The notes beneath the pieces are model-generated. The model had not been told where the DNA came from and did not search any database. It was given only the letters and a program-made list of their open reading frames with translations. Made by a program: the position numbers and the translations under genes. Positions 1-8,653 of a stretch of DNA of 64,000 nucleotides are shown here, one piece after another (positions within the stretch are counted from its first letter, which is position 1; each line of letters opens with the position of its first letter). The DNA is from CADEDV01 sp036383515 (GTDB taxonomy: Bacteria; Bacteroidota; Bacteroidia; Chitinophagales; Chitinophagaceae), in contig DASVOE010000129.1 of NCBI GenBank assembly GCA_036383515.1, positions 1 through 64,000 on the forward strand, written 5' to 3'.

Positions 1-173
1 CTTCCAATTCCAAAAGCCAGCACGATCATGCTAATCTCAAATGTTTCATTATTGATGATATCCATCCCGAACAGTGGCAGGCTGCTGATTAGTAGCGGCA
101 GTAAAGCACAATGAATCGCACAGGCCAGTGAAGCCCCAATCCCCAATGCATCCCAGTTTATTTTGTATTTCAT
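1..173 (-). CDS. MerC-family membrane protein, N-terminal part only
   Basis: The reading frame begins at an ATG (complement of 171-173) and runs off the left edge, so only about 57 N-terminal residues are visible. They read as a hydrophobic protein with a Cys-Ala-Ile-His-Cys motif in the first membrane segment, followed by a leucine-rich stretch; this matches the start of MerC-domain proteins, small four-helix membrane proteins originally linked to mercury uptake. In Bacteroidota such genes often sit beside SCO1 and Fur-family genes, as here, which points more to zinc or copper handling than mercury (inference). It is transcribed divergently from the SCO1 gene, and a palindrome lies between them. 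Confidence 0.7.
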   Translation of the reverse strand, partial: MKYKINWDALGIGASLACAIHCALLPLLISSLPLFGMDIINNETFEISMIVLAFGIG

Positions 174-197
174 GAAGGACAGCAAAAGTATTAAAAA

Positions 198-210
198 GCA
201 ACAATGTTGC
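198..210. promoter_or_regulatory. Candidate operator in the MerC/SCO1 divergent intergenic region
   Basis: GCAACA-A-TGTTGC is a perfect inverted repeat with a single central base, placed between two divergent metal-related genes whose operon also encodes a Fur-family regulator. Fur-family proteins (Fur, Zur, PerR) bind palindromes of this size, so it is a plausible site for the regulator at 901-1317. Binding is inference; only the symmetry and placement are seen. Confidence 0.45.
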
Positions 211-295
211 AAAATCTTAATTGCTAATTTTTCTTTTCGAATTAAATCCTTTGACCGTTGCTAACTTTACGGCCTCTTTAATTGTTATTAATATG

Positions 296-883
296 ATGTC
301 TAAGAAAGGAATCTTTTATACGGCTTTTTTTGTCGGATTGGTTGTCGTTTTTTACCTGGTAGTGCAAAAATGGATAAAAAGAAATGATACTATATCAGAG
401 GTTCAGCCTTTTGCGTTTATTAACCAGGATGGAAATACAGTAACGAATAAGGATGTAGAGGGTAAAGTGTATGTAGCGGAATATTTTTTTACTACCTGTA
501 CCGGTATCTGCCCCCAGATGAACCGGAACATGAAAAAAGTATATGATGCGTTCAAAGGAGAAAAAGAGTTCCTGATCCTTTCCTACACATCCATGCCGGA
601 AGTTGACTCAGCACCGGTGCTTAAAAAATACGCAGCATCGCTGGGAGTGGATACAAAGCAATGGATTTTTCTTACAGGACGAAAAGATAGCTTATATAAT
701 ATGGCCAGGATCAGCTACACCATTGATGACCCGCTTAATAATTTAAAAAATATTGATGATGATTTTCTGCATACGCAGTATTGGGCATTGGTAAACAAAG
801 AAGGAAAAGTAAAAAAAGTATACAACGGCATGAAAGATCGTGAGGTAAAAGACCTGATAAAACAAGTAAAACGAATGTTGTAA
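296..883 (+). CDS. SCO1/SenC family copper chaperone, thioredoxin fold
   Basis: A thioredoxin-fold protein of about 195 residues with one N-terminal membrane anchor (about residues 5-23), so the catalytic part should face the periplasm. The SCO signature is present: Cys68-Thr-Gly-Ile-Cys72 (CxxxC) and a distal His near residue 159, the three copper ligands of SCO1/SenC proteins. The family delivers copper to, or reduces, the CuA centre of cytochrome c oxidase. The frame is open upstream to 221, but Met-Met at 293/296 precedes a typical basic start of a membrane anchor, so I chose that. It lies 17 bases upstream of the Fur-family gene, probably in one operon, and divergent from MerC. Confidence 0.85.
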   Translation: MSKKGIFYTAFFVGLVVVFYLVVQKWIKRNDTISEVQPFAFINQDGNTVTNKDVEGKVYVAEYFFTTCTGICPQMNRNMKKVYDAFKGEKEFLILSYTSMPEVDSAPVLKKYAASLGVDTKQWIFLTGRKDSLYNMARISYTIDDPLNNLKNIDDDFLHTQYWALVNKEGKVKKVYNGMKDREVKDLIKQVKRML

Positions 884-900
884 CTTAAAACAGATAATGT

Positions 901-1317
901 ATGGCAACAGGGATAAAAGATATTTTGAAACGTAACAGCCTTAGTGTTACGGAGAGTCGTGAAAAAATACTTAGCCTCTTTTTAGATCAATCAGGGGCAT
1001 TAGCACATGGAGACATCGAAAAGAAGGCCGGTGAAAAATTTGACAGGGTAACAGTATACCGCACTTTGCAGACGTTTGTGGAAAAAGGAATCATTCATAC
1101 CATTCCTACTGCTGACAATTCGATCCGTTATGCTTTATGTAAAGATGATTGTAAAGAAGGTCATCATCATGATCATCATGTACACTTTGTATGTACACAA
1201 TGTAATGTAACATACTGTCTCGATGATGTAGTAACACCTGAATTGAAATTACCCAAAGGATATACCTCATCTCACATTGAAGTAGTAGCCGAAGGAATTT
1301 GTAAGAATTGTAAATAA
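901..1317 (+). CDS. Fur-family metal-responsive transcriptional regulator
   Basis: 138 residues with the Fur layout: an N-terminal winged helix (a segment like DRVTVYRTLQTFVEKGII around residues 48-65) and a C-terminal metal-binding half. It has a histidine-rich stretch (residues 88-95, six His) and two CxxC pairs, Cys98/Cys101 and Cys134/Cys137, that form the structural zinc site of the family. The sequence cannot tell Fur, Zur and PerR apart; the neighbouring MerC-like and SCO1 genes favour zinc or copper sensing (inference). It follows the SCO1 gene closely and likely autoregulates through the palindrome at 198-210. Confidence 0.85.
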   Translation: MATGIKDILKRNSLSVTESREKILSLFLDQSGALAHGDIEKKAGEKFDRVTVYRTLQTFVEKGIIHTIPTADNSIRYALCKDDCKEGHHHDHHVHFVCTQCNVTYCLDDVVTPELKLPKGYTSSHIEVVAEGICKNCK

Positions 1318-1343
1318 ATCTTCCTGAATAAAGGACAAAAAAT

Positions 1344-1371
1344 AAGCCCCGGTGTAGAAACATCGGGACTT
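1344..1371. terminator. Stem-loop between convergent genes
   Basis: AAGCCCCGGTG and CATCGGGACTT form an 11-base-pair stem (two G-T pairs) with a short loop, just after the Fur-family gene. There is no strong T-run after it, so termination is likely but not certain. A second small hairpin (TACCAC-TTTT-GTGGTA) at 1474-1489 lies just beyond the end of the M3 peptidase gene on the other strand. Confidence 0.5.
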
Positions 1372-1497
1372 AAGGTTAAGGCTCTGATTAGTAGCTATTT
1401 TAAAATTCGGTTACTGTTCGTATTTGCGGAACCAAATGTATGCCCTCCCATTCATATTCTGAAATTTCTTACCTACCACTTTTGTGGTATTTATCTG

Positions 1498-3222
1498 TTA
1501 TTTTACCAATCCCTCCAATTCCTTTTGCACAAACTGCATTAGCTCCCGGATATGAGAGGGGGAGAAATCAAATTGAAGATCAGCCGCTTTAAATAATTCA
1601 GGCAGTGTAAGAGTGCCTCCCAGCTCGAGGGCTGTTATATAATTATTAATTGCAGCGGCCGGATCCTGTTTGTATTGCTGCCATAAACCAATGGCACCCA
1701 GTTGGGCGATCCCATATTCGATATAATAAAAAGGAACTTCAAACAGGTGTAATTGTCGCTGCCATCCATACCGGCGATATTCCTCAAGGCCGCTAAAATC
1801 AACTACGGGAGAAGAAAATTCTTCAAGGATCTCCAGCCAGCGGCCAGCTCTTTCTTCTTCTGTACGTGCAGGATTTTCGAATAACCAATGCTGGAATTTA
1901 TCAATCGTAGCTATCCAGGGAAAGATGGTGATCACTCTTTCCAATTGCTGTTCTTTGGCCCGCTTCAATTCCTCTTCATTTTTAAAAAACACCTGCCAGT
2001 GATCCATACTGAATAGCTCCATACTCATGCTGGCTACTTCAGCGATCTCCGTCGGGTATTCTTTGAACCCTGTCAATTCAAGATCATGCGAAAGAAAAGA
2101 ATGAATAGCATGGCCGCCTTCATGCACCATCGTCGTCACATCATCCAGTTGGCCGGCCGCATTCATAAAAATAAAAGGGGCGCCACTTTCTGCCAATGGA
2201 CAATTATAACCACCCGGAGCTTTTCCTTTCCGGCTTTCCAGGTCAAGATGACCCATTGCTTTCATTTTTTGCAGGCAATCACCAAAAAAAGGACGAAGCT
2301 GGTTGAAACAGGCAATCGTTTTTTCAGTCAGTTCTTCTCCATTTTCAAAAGGACGTAACGGTTGAACGCCTTCAGGTTCTGCTTCAATATCCCAGGGGCG
2401 AAGTGTATCCAGGCCAAGCTTTTTCTTTTTTATTTCATAAAGCTGGTTTACCAGTGGCATCACATGCAGCTTTACTGCTTCATGAAACTGGAAGCATTCT
2501 TCTTTGGTATAATCAAACCGTCCCAACTCTACAAACCGGTAATCCCTGTAATTTTCAAAACCAGTATTCAATGCTACCTGGTGACGTTTTTGTAATAGGG
2601 TTGTATATAAATGATTGAGTTCATTTTTGTCCTGCAATCTCCTGTCATTGATCTTGCGATATACTTCTTCTCTCAATGTACGATCGGGATCTTCCAAAAA
2701 TTTCGCCGCTTGTTGCAACGTATATTCTTTTCCCTTTACTTCTACCGTCATCTTACCCGAAATGACTCCATATTGTTGCTGCATCACATTTAGTTCTGCC
2801 TGCAAGGGAATATTAGCCTCCCGAAACAGGTCAATATTCTTCTTTACATTCCGGAGATAAGTGAAGTATTTTTTTTCATTGAGTTGCTTTGTAAACGGAG
2901 AGTCAATTATTTTTTTATTTAGTTTATCCGACCAGGGTTGGATCTTTGGCTGTATCTCCATCATAAAAAAATTAAAAGCCTGCTCCAGTTCTTTGCTTTC
3001 CGTATCACAGGTCATGCGTATCTGCCGCCAGCAGGCATCTTCACTGATCACTGCTTCTAATTCACTGGCATCTTTCAGCCATTGCTCCAGCTCCTTTACC
3101 GAATGGATGGTCCGGCCTTCCAGTTCTTTAAAATAAGGTTCGAGTCCTTCCCAGTTCTTAACCCCGAAATCATTGGGTAAAAAATGACGGGGCAGTTTTT
3201 TTATATCCGCAGAGTAATTCAT
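1498..3222 (-). CDS. M3 family oligoendopeptidase (PepF-like)
   Basis: 574 residues from the preferred start, matching the usual length of M3-family oligoendopeptidases, zinc enzymes that cleave short peptides in the cytoplasm. The zinc-binding motif HEGGH (HExxH) is at about residue 367, followed some 25 residues later by a Glu-rich helix (EIAEVASMSMELF) that supplies the third zinc ligand. No signal peptide is seen. The frame is open to 3258, but that extension overlaps the hairpin at 3241-3284 and begins with a non-typical hydrophobic run; ATG at 3222 or 3231 is a better start. It is separated from the upstream DUF5606 gene by a terminator, so it is likely transcribed alone. Confidence 0.9.
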   Translation of the reverse strand: MNYSADIKKLPRHFLPNDFGVKNWEGLEPYFKELEGRTIHSVKELEQWLKDASELEAVISEDACWRQIRMTCDTESKELEQAFNFFMMEIQPKIQPWSDKLNKKIIDSPFTKQLNEKKYFTYLRNVKKNIDLFREANIPLQAELNVMQQQYGVISGKMTVEVKGKEYTLQQAAKFLEDPDRTLREEVYRKINDRRLQDKNELNHLYTTLLQKRHQVALNTGFENYRDYRFVELGRFDYTKEECFQFHEAVKLHVMPLVNQLYEIKKKKLGLDTLRPWDIEAEPEGVQPLRPFENGEELTEKTIACFNQLRPFFGDCLQKMKAMGHLDLESRKGKAPGGYNCPLAESGAPFIFMNAAGQLDDVTTMVHEGGHAIHSFLSHDLELTGFKEYPTEIAEVASMSMELFSMDHWQVFFKNEEELKRAKEQQLERVITIFPWIATIDKFQHWLFENPARTEEERAGRWLEILEEFSSPVVDFSGLEEYRRYGWQRQLHLFEVPFYYIEYGIAQLGAIGLWQQYKQDPAAAINNYITALELGGTLTLPELFKAADLQFDFSPSHIRELMQFVQKELEGLVK

Positions 3223-3240
3223 AAAATCCATTTTAATAAC

Positions 3241-3284
3241 AAAAGCTACAAACATCAAGAGTGACTTGAACCTTGTAGCTTTTT
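3241..3284 (-). terminator. Rho-independent-type terminator after the DUF5606 gene
   Basis: AAAGCTACAA ... CAAG-AGTGA-CTTG ... TTGTAGCTTTTT forms a long interrupted stem with T-runs on both strands. It lies 30 bases past the stop of the DUF5606 gene, which reads leftward into it, and immediately upstream of the M3 peptidase start. Confidence 0.6.
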
Positions 3285-3313
3285 GCTGAGCCTTTATAAG
3301 GCCAATTCAACAT

Positions 3314-3886
3314 TTATTTTTTCTTGGGTGCTGCTTTCTTTTTTTTCGGAGCTTCTTCTTTTTCGGCTTTGGGCGCTGCTTTTTTCTTTGCAGGTTTTTC
3401 TTCTGCTACTTCTTCTTTCTTCACCACTGTTTTTTTAGCGGGTTTCTTTTCTTTTACTACCGGAGCTTCTTCTACCAGCTCTTCCTCTTCTTCCTCAGGG
3501 ATCTCGCTAAGTTTTATTTCTACTTCATTCTTTTTTAAAACACTGAACCATTTCACCATTTTCTTCATATCGCTGGTATACACTTTTTCAAAATCCATAT
3601 CAGGATATACCTTTTCAAAATACTTTTTTATAGCGGCTGCATCTTTTTCGTCCGGAAGGGAACCGCCGGCTGCATCCATGGCATTGAAAATATCAACCAG
3701 GTTTACGTTGTCCCTTACAGTATATACTTCAATACTTTCTAACTGGGAAAACTGGTGAATGCGACTGGATATAAAACGGGTGCTCTTGTCGTCTAATGAA
3801 CGGACAATGGCTCCGTCTGTTTTGCTATTGATCAGTTCAAACAAACCGGGCAACCCGGTCACGGCAACTAATTTACTGTACTCCAT
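3314..3886 (-). CDS. DUF5606 domain protein with Lys/Ala/Glu-rich tail
   Basis: 190 residues. The first 135 residues match the DUF5606 family of Bacteroidota, recognised by phrases such as TGLPGLFELIN, DGAIVRSLDDKSTRF and ESIEVYTVRDNVNLVDIF. The function is not known to me. The last 60 residues are a low-complexity tail of alternating acidic runs and KKxA/AAPK blocks, resembling histone-tail or nucleic-acid-binding extensions; it is cytoplasmic by the absence of a signal. The frame is open to 3949, but the conserved domain begins exactly at Met 3886 (MEYSKLVAVTG), so that start was chosen. It has its own terminator and stands apart from neighbours. Confidence 0.85.
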   Translation of the reverse strand: MEYSKLVAVTGLPGLFELINSKTDGAIVRSLDDKSTRFISSRIHQFSQLESIEVYTVRDNVNLVDIFNAMDAAGGSLPDEKDAAAIKKYFEKVYPDMDFEKVYTSDMKKMVKWFSVLKKNEVEIKLSEIPEEEEEELVEEAPVVKEKKPAKKTVVKKEEVAEEKPAKKKAAPKAEKEEAPKKKKAAPKKK

Positions 3887-4141
3887 ATAAGATAGATAAT
3901 TATTAAGGAGCTGCAAGATAAACCGATTTTGGCAATCAAACGGACACAAACATTATTGAGTAAGGAATGATAGCGCAGGTATATTTTTTCACCATTGAAA
4001 AGGAGTGGCATGGTATTTTCAGCACTGCTATTAGTTCTCTTATAAGTATAGTTCAACGGGATGCCTGCGAGTATACTTTTTTGATCTGGCTTGCCAGAAC
4101 AAAGGGAGAACCTAACAGGGTTTTGGCTTACGCCAAAGCCC

Positions 4142-4174
4142 TTTGTTATGAATGGCTTGGGTAGCCTATTTTTG
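4142..4174 (+). promoter_or_regulatory. Bacteroidota-type promoter for the SET-domain gene
   Basis: TTTG at 4142-4145 and TATTTTTG at 4167-4174 fit the -33 (TTTG) and -7 (TAnnTTTG) elements of the Bacteroidota primary sigma factor with about 21 bases between them. The transcript would start some 10 bases before the ATG at 4193, supporting that start codon. Confidence 0.5.
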
Positions 4175-4192
4175 CGCCCTTATAAAATTATT

Positions 4193-4636
4193 ATGGCATT
4201 GTTAGAAAAACAGCTTTATACCAAAAGATCAACTGTTCCGGGCTCAGGCAAAGGATTATTTACAAGGAAGATGATAAATAAAGGAGAACGCATTGTTGAA
4301 TACAAGGGGAAAGTGACCACCTGGAAGGAAGTAGACCACAAAAAGGGGAATAATGGCTACATCTATTATATAAAACCCAGCCTTGTTATTGACGCTTATC
4401 ATCATCCCAATGCATTGGCCCGGTATGCCAATGATGCAAAGGGGTTAAGTAAGGTAAAAGGATTGAAGAATAATTCAAATTATATCGAAGATGGAGATAA
4501 AGTATACATAGAAGCAATAAAAAATATTCCAGCCGGTTCAGAGATATTGGTGGATTATGGAAAGGAGTATTGGGACATAATCCGGTACAATAAAAAGATC
4601 GAAGAGCAATCTGCAAAGAAAAAGGTACAGGATTAA
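4193..4636 (+). CDS. SET-domain protein (putative protein-lysine methyltransferase)
   Basis: 147 residues that are essentially one SET domain. Visible elements are the GSGKGLFTRKMINKGERIVEYKG opening (SAM-binding N-SET strand), the RYANDAKG...NNSNY segment replacing the usual RFINHSCxPN motif, and the final IPAGSEILVDYGKEYW that supplies the catalytic tyrosine. Bacterial stand-alone SET proteins of this size methylate lysines of unknown targets. The frame is open from 4091, but a good promoter at 4142-4174 lies inside that extension, so ATG 4193 is preferred. It is monocistronic between the divergent DUF5606 gene and the large outer-membrane gene. Confidence 0.85.
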   Translation: MALLEKQLYTKRSTVPGSGKGLFTRKMINKGERIVEYKGKVTTWKEVDHKKGNNGYIYYIKPSLVIDAYHHPNALARYANDAKGLSKVKGLKNNSNYIEDGDKVYIEAIKNIPAGSEILVDYGKEYWDIIRYNKKIEEQSAKKKVQD

Positions 4637-4735
4637 GGCCCCTTTCCCTTTTGCTGGTATTATCCCGGTGTAATAAGAGTTTACGAAGGTTTGGCATTGT
4701 TTTATCGTCCAATAGCCTGAACTAATGACGATATA

Positions 4736-7603
4736 ATGAAAATCAGGTTTTTATTGATGGCTTTATTACTGGCGGCCGTAGCACGTACACAGGTTATAAA
4801 AGGAAAATTGCTGGATCTTGTAGATAATAAACCGTTAGCAGGCGCCACACTGCAATTAACAACAGTAAAAGATTCAACCAATCATTTCAATACGATCTCA
4901 GACAGTAAAGGAGCGTTTCAATTCAATAGTATTCCCAAAGATTCTTTTTACCTGCAGGTCAGCTATATCGGGTATGAAAATTTCAAACAGTTTGTAGCGA
5001 TCAATGATTCAGCGTCAACTGTTGACCTGGGCTCTTTGTTCATCCCAAAAACTACCAAAGAGATCGCTGGTGTAACTGTTACTGCAAAAACGCCACCTGC
5101 CCAGCAAAAAGGCGACACCACACAGTATAATGCCAGCCAGTTTAAAGTAAATCCTGATGCTACGACGGAAGACCTGATTAAAAAAATGCCAGGTATTACT
5201 GTTGATAAGGACGGAACAGTGACCGCACAGGGCGAACAGGTAAGAAAAGTAACCATAGATGGCAGAGAGTTTTTTGGAGATGATGCTACTACAGCATTAC
5301 GCAATCTTCCTTCGGAGGTTGTAGATAAGATACAAGTGTTTGATCGGTTAAGTGACCAGGCCCAGTTCACGGGTTTTGATGACGGTAATTCACAGAGGGC
5401 CATCAATGTCGTTACAAAGTCAGGTATTAAGAATGGCCAGTTTGGTCGTTTATATGCGGGAGCTGGTACTGATGATCGTTATTCTGCGGGCGGTAATGTG
5501 AGCTTCTTTAAAGAAAACCGCCGTTTATCATTAGTCGGCAACTTCAATAATATTAACCAGCAAAATTTTGCTTCACAGGATCTGTTAGGGGTTACCAGCA
5601 GCGGTGGGAGTAACCGGGGTGGTGGCAATTTTGGTGGTAGTAGTAGGGGATATAGTCGTGGAGGTAGCGGAGGCGGAGGATTTGGAGGCGGTGAAAATTT
5701 TTCAGTAGGCCAGCAAAGTGGCATCAGCAAAACAAATGCAATAGGTCTCAACTTTTCTGATAAATGGGGGAAGAAAATGGATGTACAGGGAAGTTATTTT
5801 TTTAATAACAGCAATAACGGCAACCAGAATTCATCCAGTTCAAAAGCAATAGACGGAACATTTTTTAATAACCAGAGCAGCCTTTCTCAAAGCAGGAATT
5901 ATAATCATCGTATCAACCTGCGGTTGGAGTACAAGCTTGATTCAAGCAATTCACTGATCATTAGTCCAAGCCTCAACTTTCAAAAAAATGAATCCATTTC
6001 ACAATCAATGGAGAGTTTATTAAAAGGAACTACTTCTTCCGATACGACGAACACATCCTTCAGCAACCGGAATGTGATGCGTGATGGCTTTAATCTCAGG
6101 AATAGTATTTTGTATCGCCACTCTTTTGCTAAAAGAGGAAGGACTTTTTCAGTTGGATTGAATACCACCTTTAATAAGAACAATGGAGAAACCTTTTCTG
6201 TTTCCAATTACCGGTTTTTTAATAATGGGATAGTTACTGATTCATTGCAGAACCAGTTTACGGATAACCCTACCAATGGCTATAATCTTTCTGCCAACAT
6301 TTCTTATACTGAGCCGCTTAGTGATAAAGGGCAATTACAATTCAACTACTCTCCTTCCTATTCAAAAAGTAAAGCGGATCAGCAAACCTTTTCTTATGAT
6401 GACCTGGGTGGAAAGTATTCAGAGTTTGTAACGGCACTTTCCAATAAGTTTGATAATACGACGACAACTCATAATGGCGGAATTACTTACCGGCTAGGTA
6501 ATAACAGGGACAACCAGTTTTCTGTAGGAGTAAGTTTACAAACCTCCAAGCTGCAAAGCGATAGAACCTTTCCCAGTGTTACAAAAGTTGATCAATCATT
6601 TACCAATGTGCTTCCTAACCTGCAATGGCGTAAAAAAATATCTCCTAAAAGCAGTTTCAGTATTTTTTACCGGGCAAATACAAACTTCCCCAGTGTAACC
6701 CAGTTGCAGGATGTAGTTAATAACAGTAATGAATTACGTAAGAGTATGGGTAATCCAACGCTTAAACAATCCTATTCTCATTTCCTGTCGGGACGTTATA
6801 CATTTACCAATACACAAAAGGGGCAGAGCTTTTTTGCCAACGTTTTCCTGCAGGCGCAGAACAATTATATTTCCAATGGTCTTTATATAGCAAGGCTGGG
6901 CGATTCAACTATTACGCAGGGTAATGTTTTGAAAAAGGACGCACAGCTCACCAAACCTGTTAACCTGGATGGATATAAAAGCCTCCGTACTTTTTTTACA
7001 TTCAGCCAACCATTGAAATTTATTAAAACGAATCTGAATCTTAGCACAGGATTTTTCTACTCCACGCTACCGGCCGTGATTAATAATGTAAAAAGCATGA
7101 CAGATAATTATACGTACAATGCAGGTGTAGTGCTGGCAAGTAATATCAGCGAATACGTAGATTTTAATTTATCCTATAATGTCAATTTTAATACAGCCAA
7201 AAGCAATGCTGAAGGAAGCTCCGCCACGAAGTACATCAACCAGGCGGCAGGTATCCAGTTCAATTTATTATCAAAAGCCGGGTGGTTCCTGCAAAACGAT
7301 ATCAGTAACCAGACTTATTCAGGCCTGAGCGAAGGATTTAACCAAAGCTTTTGGTTGTGGAATGCCGGCATTGGAAAAAAATTCCTGAAGAAAAAGCAAG
7401 CGGAATTAAAATTAACGGTGTTTGACCTGCTAAAACAAAATCAAAGCATTGTAAGAACAGTATCTGAAAACTATATTGAAGATTCACAAAGCAAAGTATT
7501 ACAGCAATACTTCATGCTTACTTTTTCTTATAGCCTTAAAAATTTCGGAAAGCCAGTTACCCATAATAATTTCCAACGACGTGAAAGAGGACCCGGTTTT
7601 TAA
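4736..7603 (+). CDS. Outer-membrane beta-barrel protein with carboxypeptidase-like and plug domains
   Basis: 955 residues. A signal peptide (about 1-18) is followed by a carboxypeptidase-regulatory-like beta-sandwich (about 20-105, with SDSKGAFQF and YIGYENF), a TonB-receptor-like plug (about 125-230, with LIKKMPGITVDKDGTV and VTIDGREFFGDDATTALRNLP), and a long beta-barrel rich in aromatic/asparagine strands to the C-terminus. This is the pattern of Bacteroidota TonB-dependent-receptor relatives of the OMP_b-brl_3 type. No TonB box is evident. An extracellular Gly/Ser-rich loop sits around residues 288-322. The ligand is unknown. It precedes the ECF sigma gene by 56 bases and may be part of, or controlled by, that module. 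Confidence 0.88.
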   Translation: MKIRFLLMALLLAAVARTQVIKGKLLDLVDNKPLAGATLQLTTVKDSTNHFNTISDSKGAFQFNSIPKDSFYLQVSYIGYENFKQFVAINDSASTVDLGSLFIPKTTKEIAGVTVTAKTPPAQQKGDTTQYNASQFKVNPDATTEDLIKKMPGITVDKDGTVTAQGEQVRKVTIDGREFFGDDATTALRNLPSEVVDKIQVFDRLSDQAQFTGFDDGNSQRAINVVTKSGIKNGQFGRLYAGAGTDDRYSAGGNVSFFKENRRLSLVGNFNNINQQNFASQDLLGVTSSGGSNRGGGNFGGSSRGYSRGGSGGGGFGGGENFSVGQQSGISKTNAIGLNFSDKWGKKMDVQGSYFFNNSNNGNQNSSSSKAIDGTFFNNQSSLSQSRNYNHRINLRLEYKLDSSNSLIISPSLNFQKNESISQSMESLLKGTTSSDTTNTSFSNRNVMRDGFNLRNSILYRHSFAKRGRTFSVGLNTTFNKNNGETFSVSNYRFFNNGIVTDSLQNQFTDNPTNGYNLSANISYTEPLSDKGQLQFNYSPSYSKSKADQQTFSYDDLGGKYSEFVTALSNKFDNTTTTHNGGITYRLGNNRDNQFSVGVSLQTSKLQSDRTFPSVTKVDQSFTNVLPNLQWRKKISPKSSFSIFYRANTNFPSVTQLQDVVNNSNELRKSMGNPTLKQSYSHFLSGRYTFTNTQKGQSFFANVFLQAQNNYISNGLYIARLGDSTITQGNVLKKDAQLTKPVNLDGYKSLRTFFTFSQPLKFIKTNLNLSTGFFYSTLPAVINNVKSMTDNYTYNAGVVLASNISEYVDFNLSYNVNFNTAKSNAEGSSATKYINQAAGIQFNLLSKAGWFLQNDISNQTYSGLSEGFNQSFWLWNAGIGKKFLKKKQAELKLTVFDLLKQNQSIVRTVSENYIEDSQSKVLQQYFMLTFSYSLKNFGKPVTHNNFQRRERGPGF

Positions 7604-7659
7604 AGCCAGGAAACAGAGCTACTTTTGTTTGACACATAAGCGTAAACCAACGGGGAAAT

Positions 7660-8268
7660 TTGTGTAATATCGTTCCCTCTTCAAAAACCAAGGGCTTGGA
7701 CGAAAGATTATTAGTTGAACAACTAAAGGGGGGAGACGAAGCAGCCTTCAAAACCATTGTTGAGACCTGGCAGAGTATGGTCTACAACACGGCATTGGGT
7801 ATCGTTCAGAATGCAGAGGATGCAGAGGATATTGCCCAGGAAACATTTGTTCAGGTATATCAATCAGTCAGTTCTTTTAAAGGAGAGTCCAAATTTTCTA
7901 CCTGGCTTTATCGTATCACCATTGCCAAAGCACTCGATCATGAACGAAGGAAGAAGAGAAAAAAACGATTTGCTTTCGTAAAAAGCTTGTTTGGTGAGGA
8001 AAGCGAAGTAGTGGTTCACCCCCCGGATTTTCATCATCCCGGGGTGATCCTGGACAAAAAGGAAAATGCGGCCGAGCTCTTTGCTGCCATTGCCGGTTTG
8101 CCGGAAAACCAACGCATTGCCTTTACACTGCACAAGGTTGATGGCCTTAGTTACCAGGAAGTTAGTGAAGTGATGGAGACCAGTGTTTCTTCGGTTGAAT
8201 CACTGATGCACAGGGCAAAAACCAACCTGAGAAAGAAGCTGGAAGATTATTATAAAGACATGAAATAG
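7660..8268 (+). CDS. ECF (RpoE-type) RNA polymerase sigma factor
   Basis: About 190-202 residues, the normal ECF size. Region 2 (about residues 28-95 with VYNTALGIVQNAEDAEDIAQETFVQVY and FSTWLYRI) and region 4 (about 135-195 with LPENQRIAFTLHKVDGLSYQEVSEVM and SSVESLMHRAK) are both intact. There is no ATG before region 2: the candidate starts are TTG at 7660 or TTG at 7696 (giving LDERLLVEQLKGGDE, a typical ECF opening); the latter may be the real one, and a TTG start suggests modest translation. Genes for a putative membrane anti-sigma protein and two Spy-like proteins follow, so it probably directs an envelope response (inference). Confidence 0.9.
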   Translation: MCNIVPSSKTKGLDERLLVEQLKGGDEAAFKTIVETWQSMVYNTALGIVQNAEDAEDIAQETFVQVYQSVSSFKGESKFSTWLYRITIAKALDHERRKKRKKRFAFVKSLFGEESEVVVHPPDFHHPGVILDKKENAAELFAAIAGLPENQRIAFTLHKVDGLSYQEVSEVMETSVSSVESLMHRAKTNLRKKLEDYYKDMK

Positions 8269-8314
8269 GCACAGGTTTTAGAGACCAGCCAACGTCCAAA
8301 TAAAACACATTAGC

Positions 8315-8653
8315 ATGAGACCCGAGATAAACAAAAAAATAGAAGAAACCCTGAACAGCCTGGATGGGATCCGGCGGGCAGAACCCCGGCCCTTCTTTTA
8401 TACCCGGCTGATGGGCAGGTTACAGCGCAACGAAAAGACTATTTGGGAAACGATGGGTTCTTTTATGGCAAAACCTGTTGTGGTAATCGCCAGTCTTTGT
8501 TTTATATTAGTATTTAATGCTTTTATGTTATTGCGCCAGGATGCTACTAACTCTATTCAAACACAGGCGAGTAATGAACAGTTGGCAACTGATAACGAAT
8601 ATCTTTTAGCCACCAACAGTAGTTTTGATTTTGAAAATCTTGATCCCCAATGA
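8315..8653 (+). CDS. Small single-pass membrane protein, putative anti-sigma factor
   Basis: 112 residues: a charged N-terminal cytoplasmic part (about 1-45), one membrane helix (about 52-71, KPVVVIASLCFILVFNAFMLL) and a polar periplasmic tail. I do not recognise a named domain, but the size, topology and position immediately after an ECF sigma gene are those of an anti-sigma factor that holds the sigma factor at the membrane. Its stop overlaps the next start (ATGA at 8650-8653), so translation is coupled. No zinc-binding HxxxCxxC motif is present, so it would not be a ZAS-type anti-sigma factor. Confidence 0.7.
   Translation: MRPEINKKIEETLNSLDGIRRAEPRPFFYTRLMGRLQRNEKTIWETMGSFMAKPVVVIASLCFILVFNAFMLLRQDATNSIQTQASNEQLATDNEYLLATNSSFDFENLDPQ

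Noticed and set aside
3324..3758. 144-codon Ser/Phe-rich frame on the plus strand
   Set aside because: It is the antisense shadow of the Lys/Glu-rich tail of the DUF5606 gene.
5479..5751. Pro/Leu-rich 90-codon frame on the minus strand
   Set aside because: It is the shadow of the glycine-rich loop of the outer-membrane protein.
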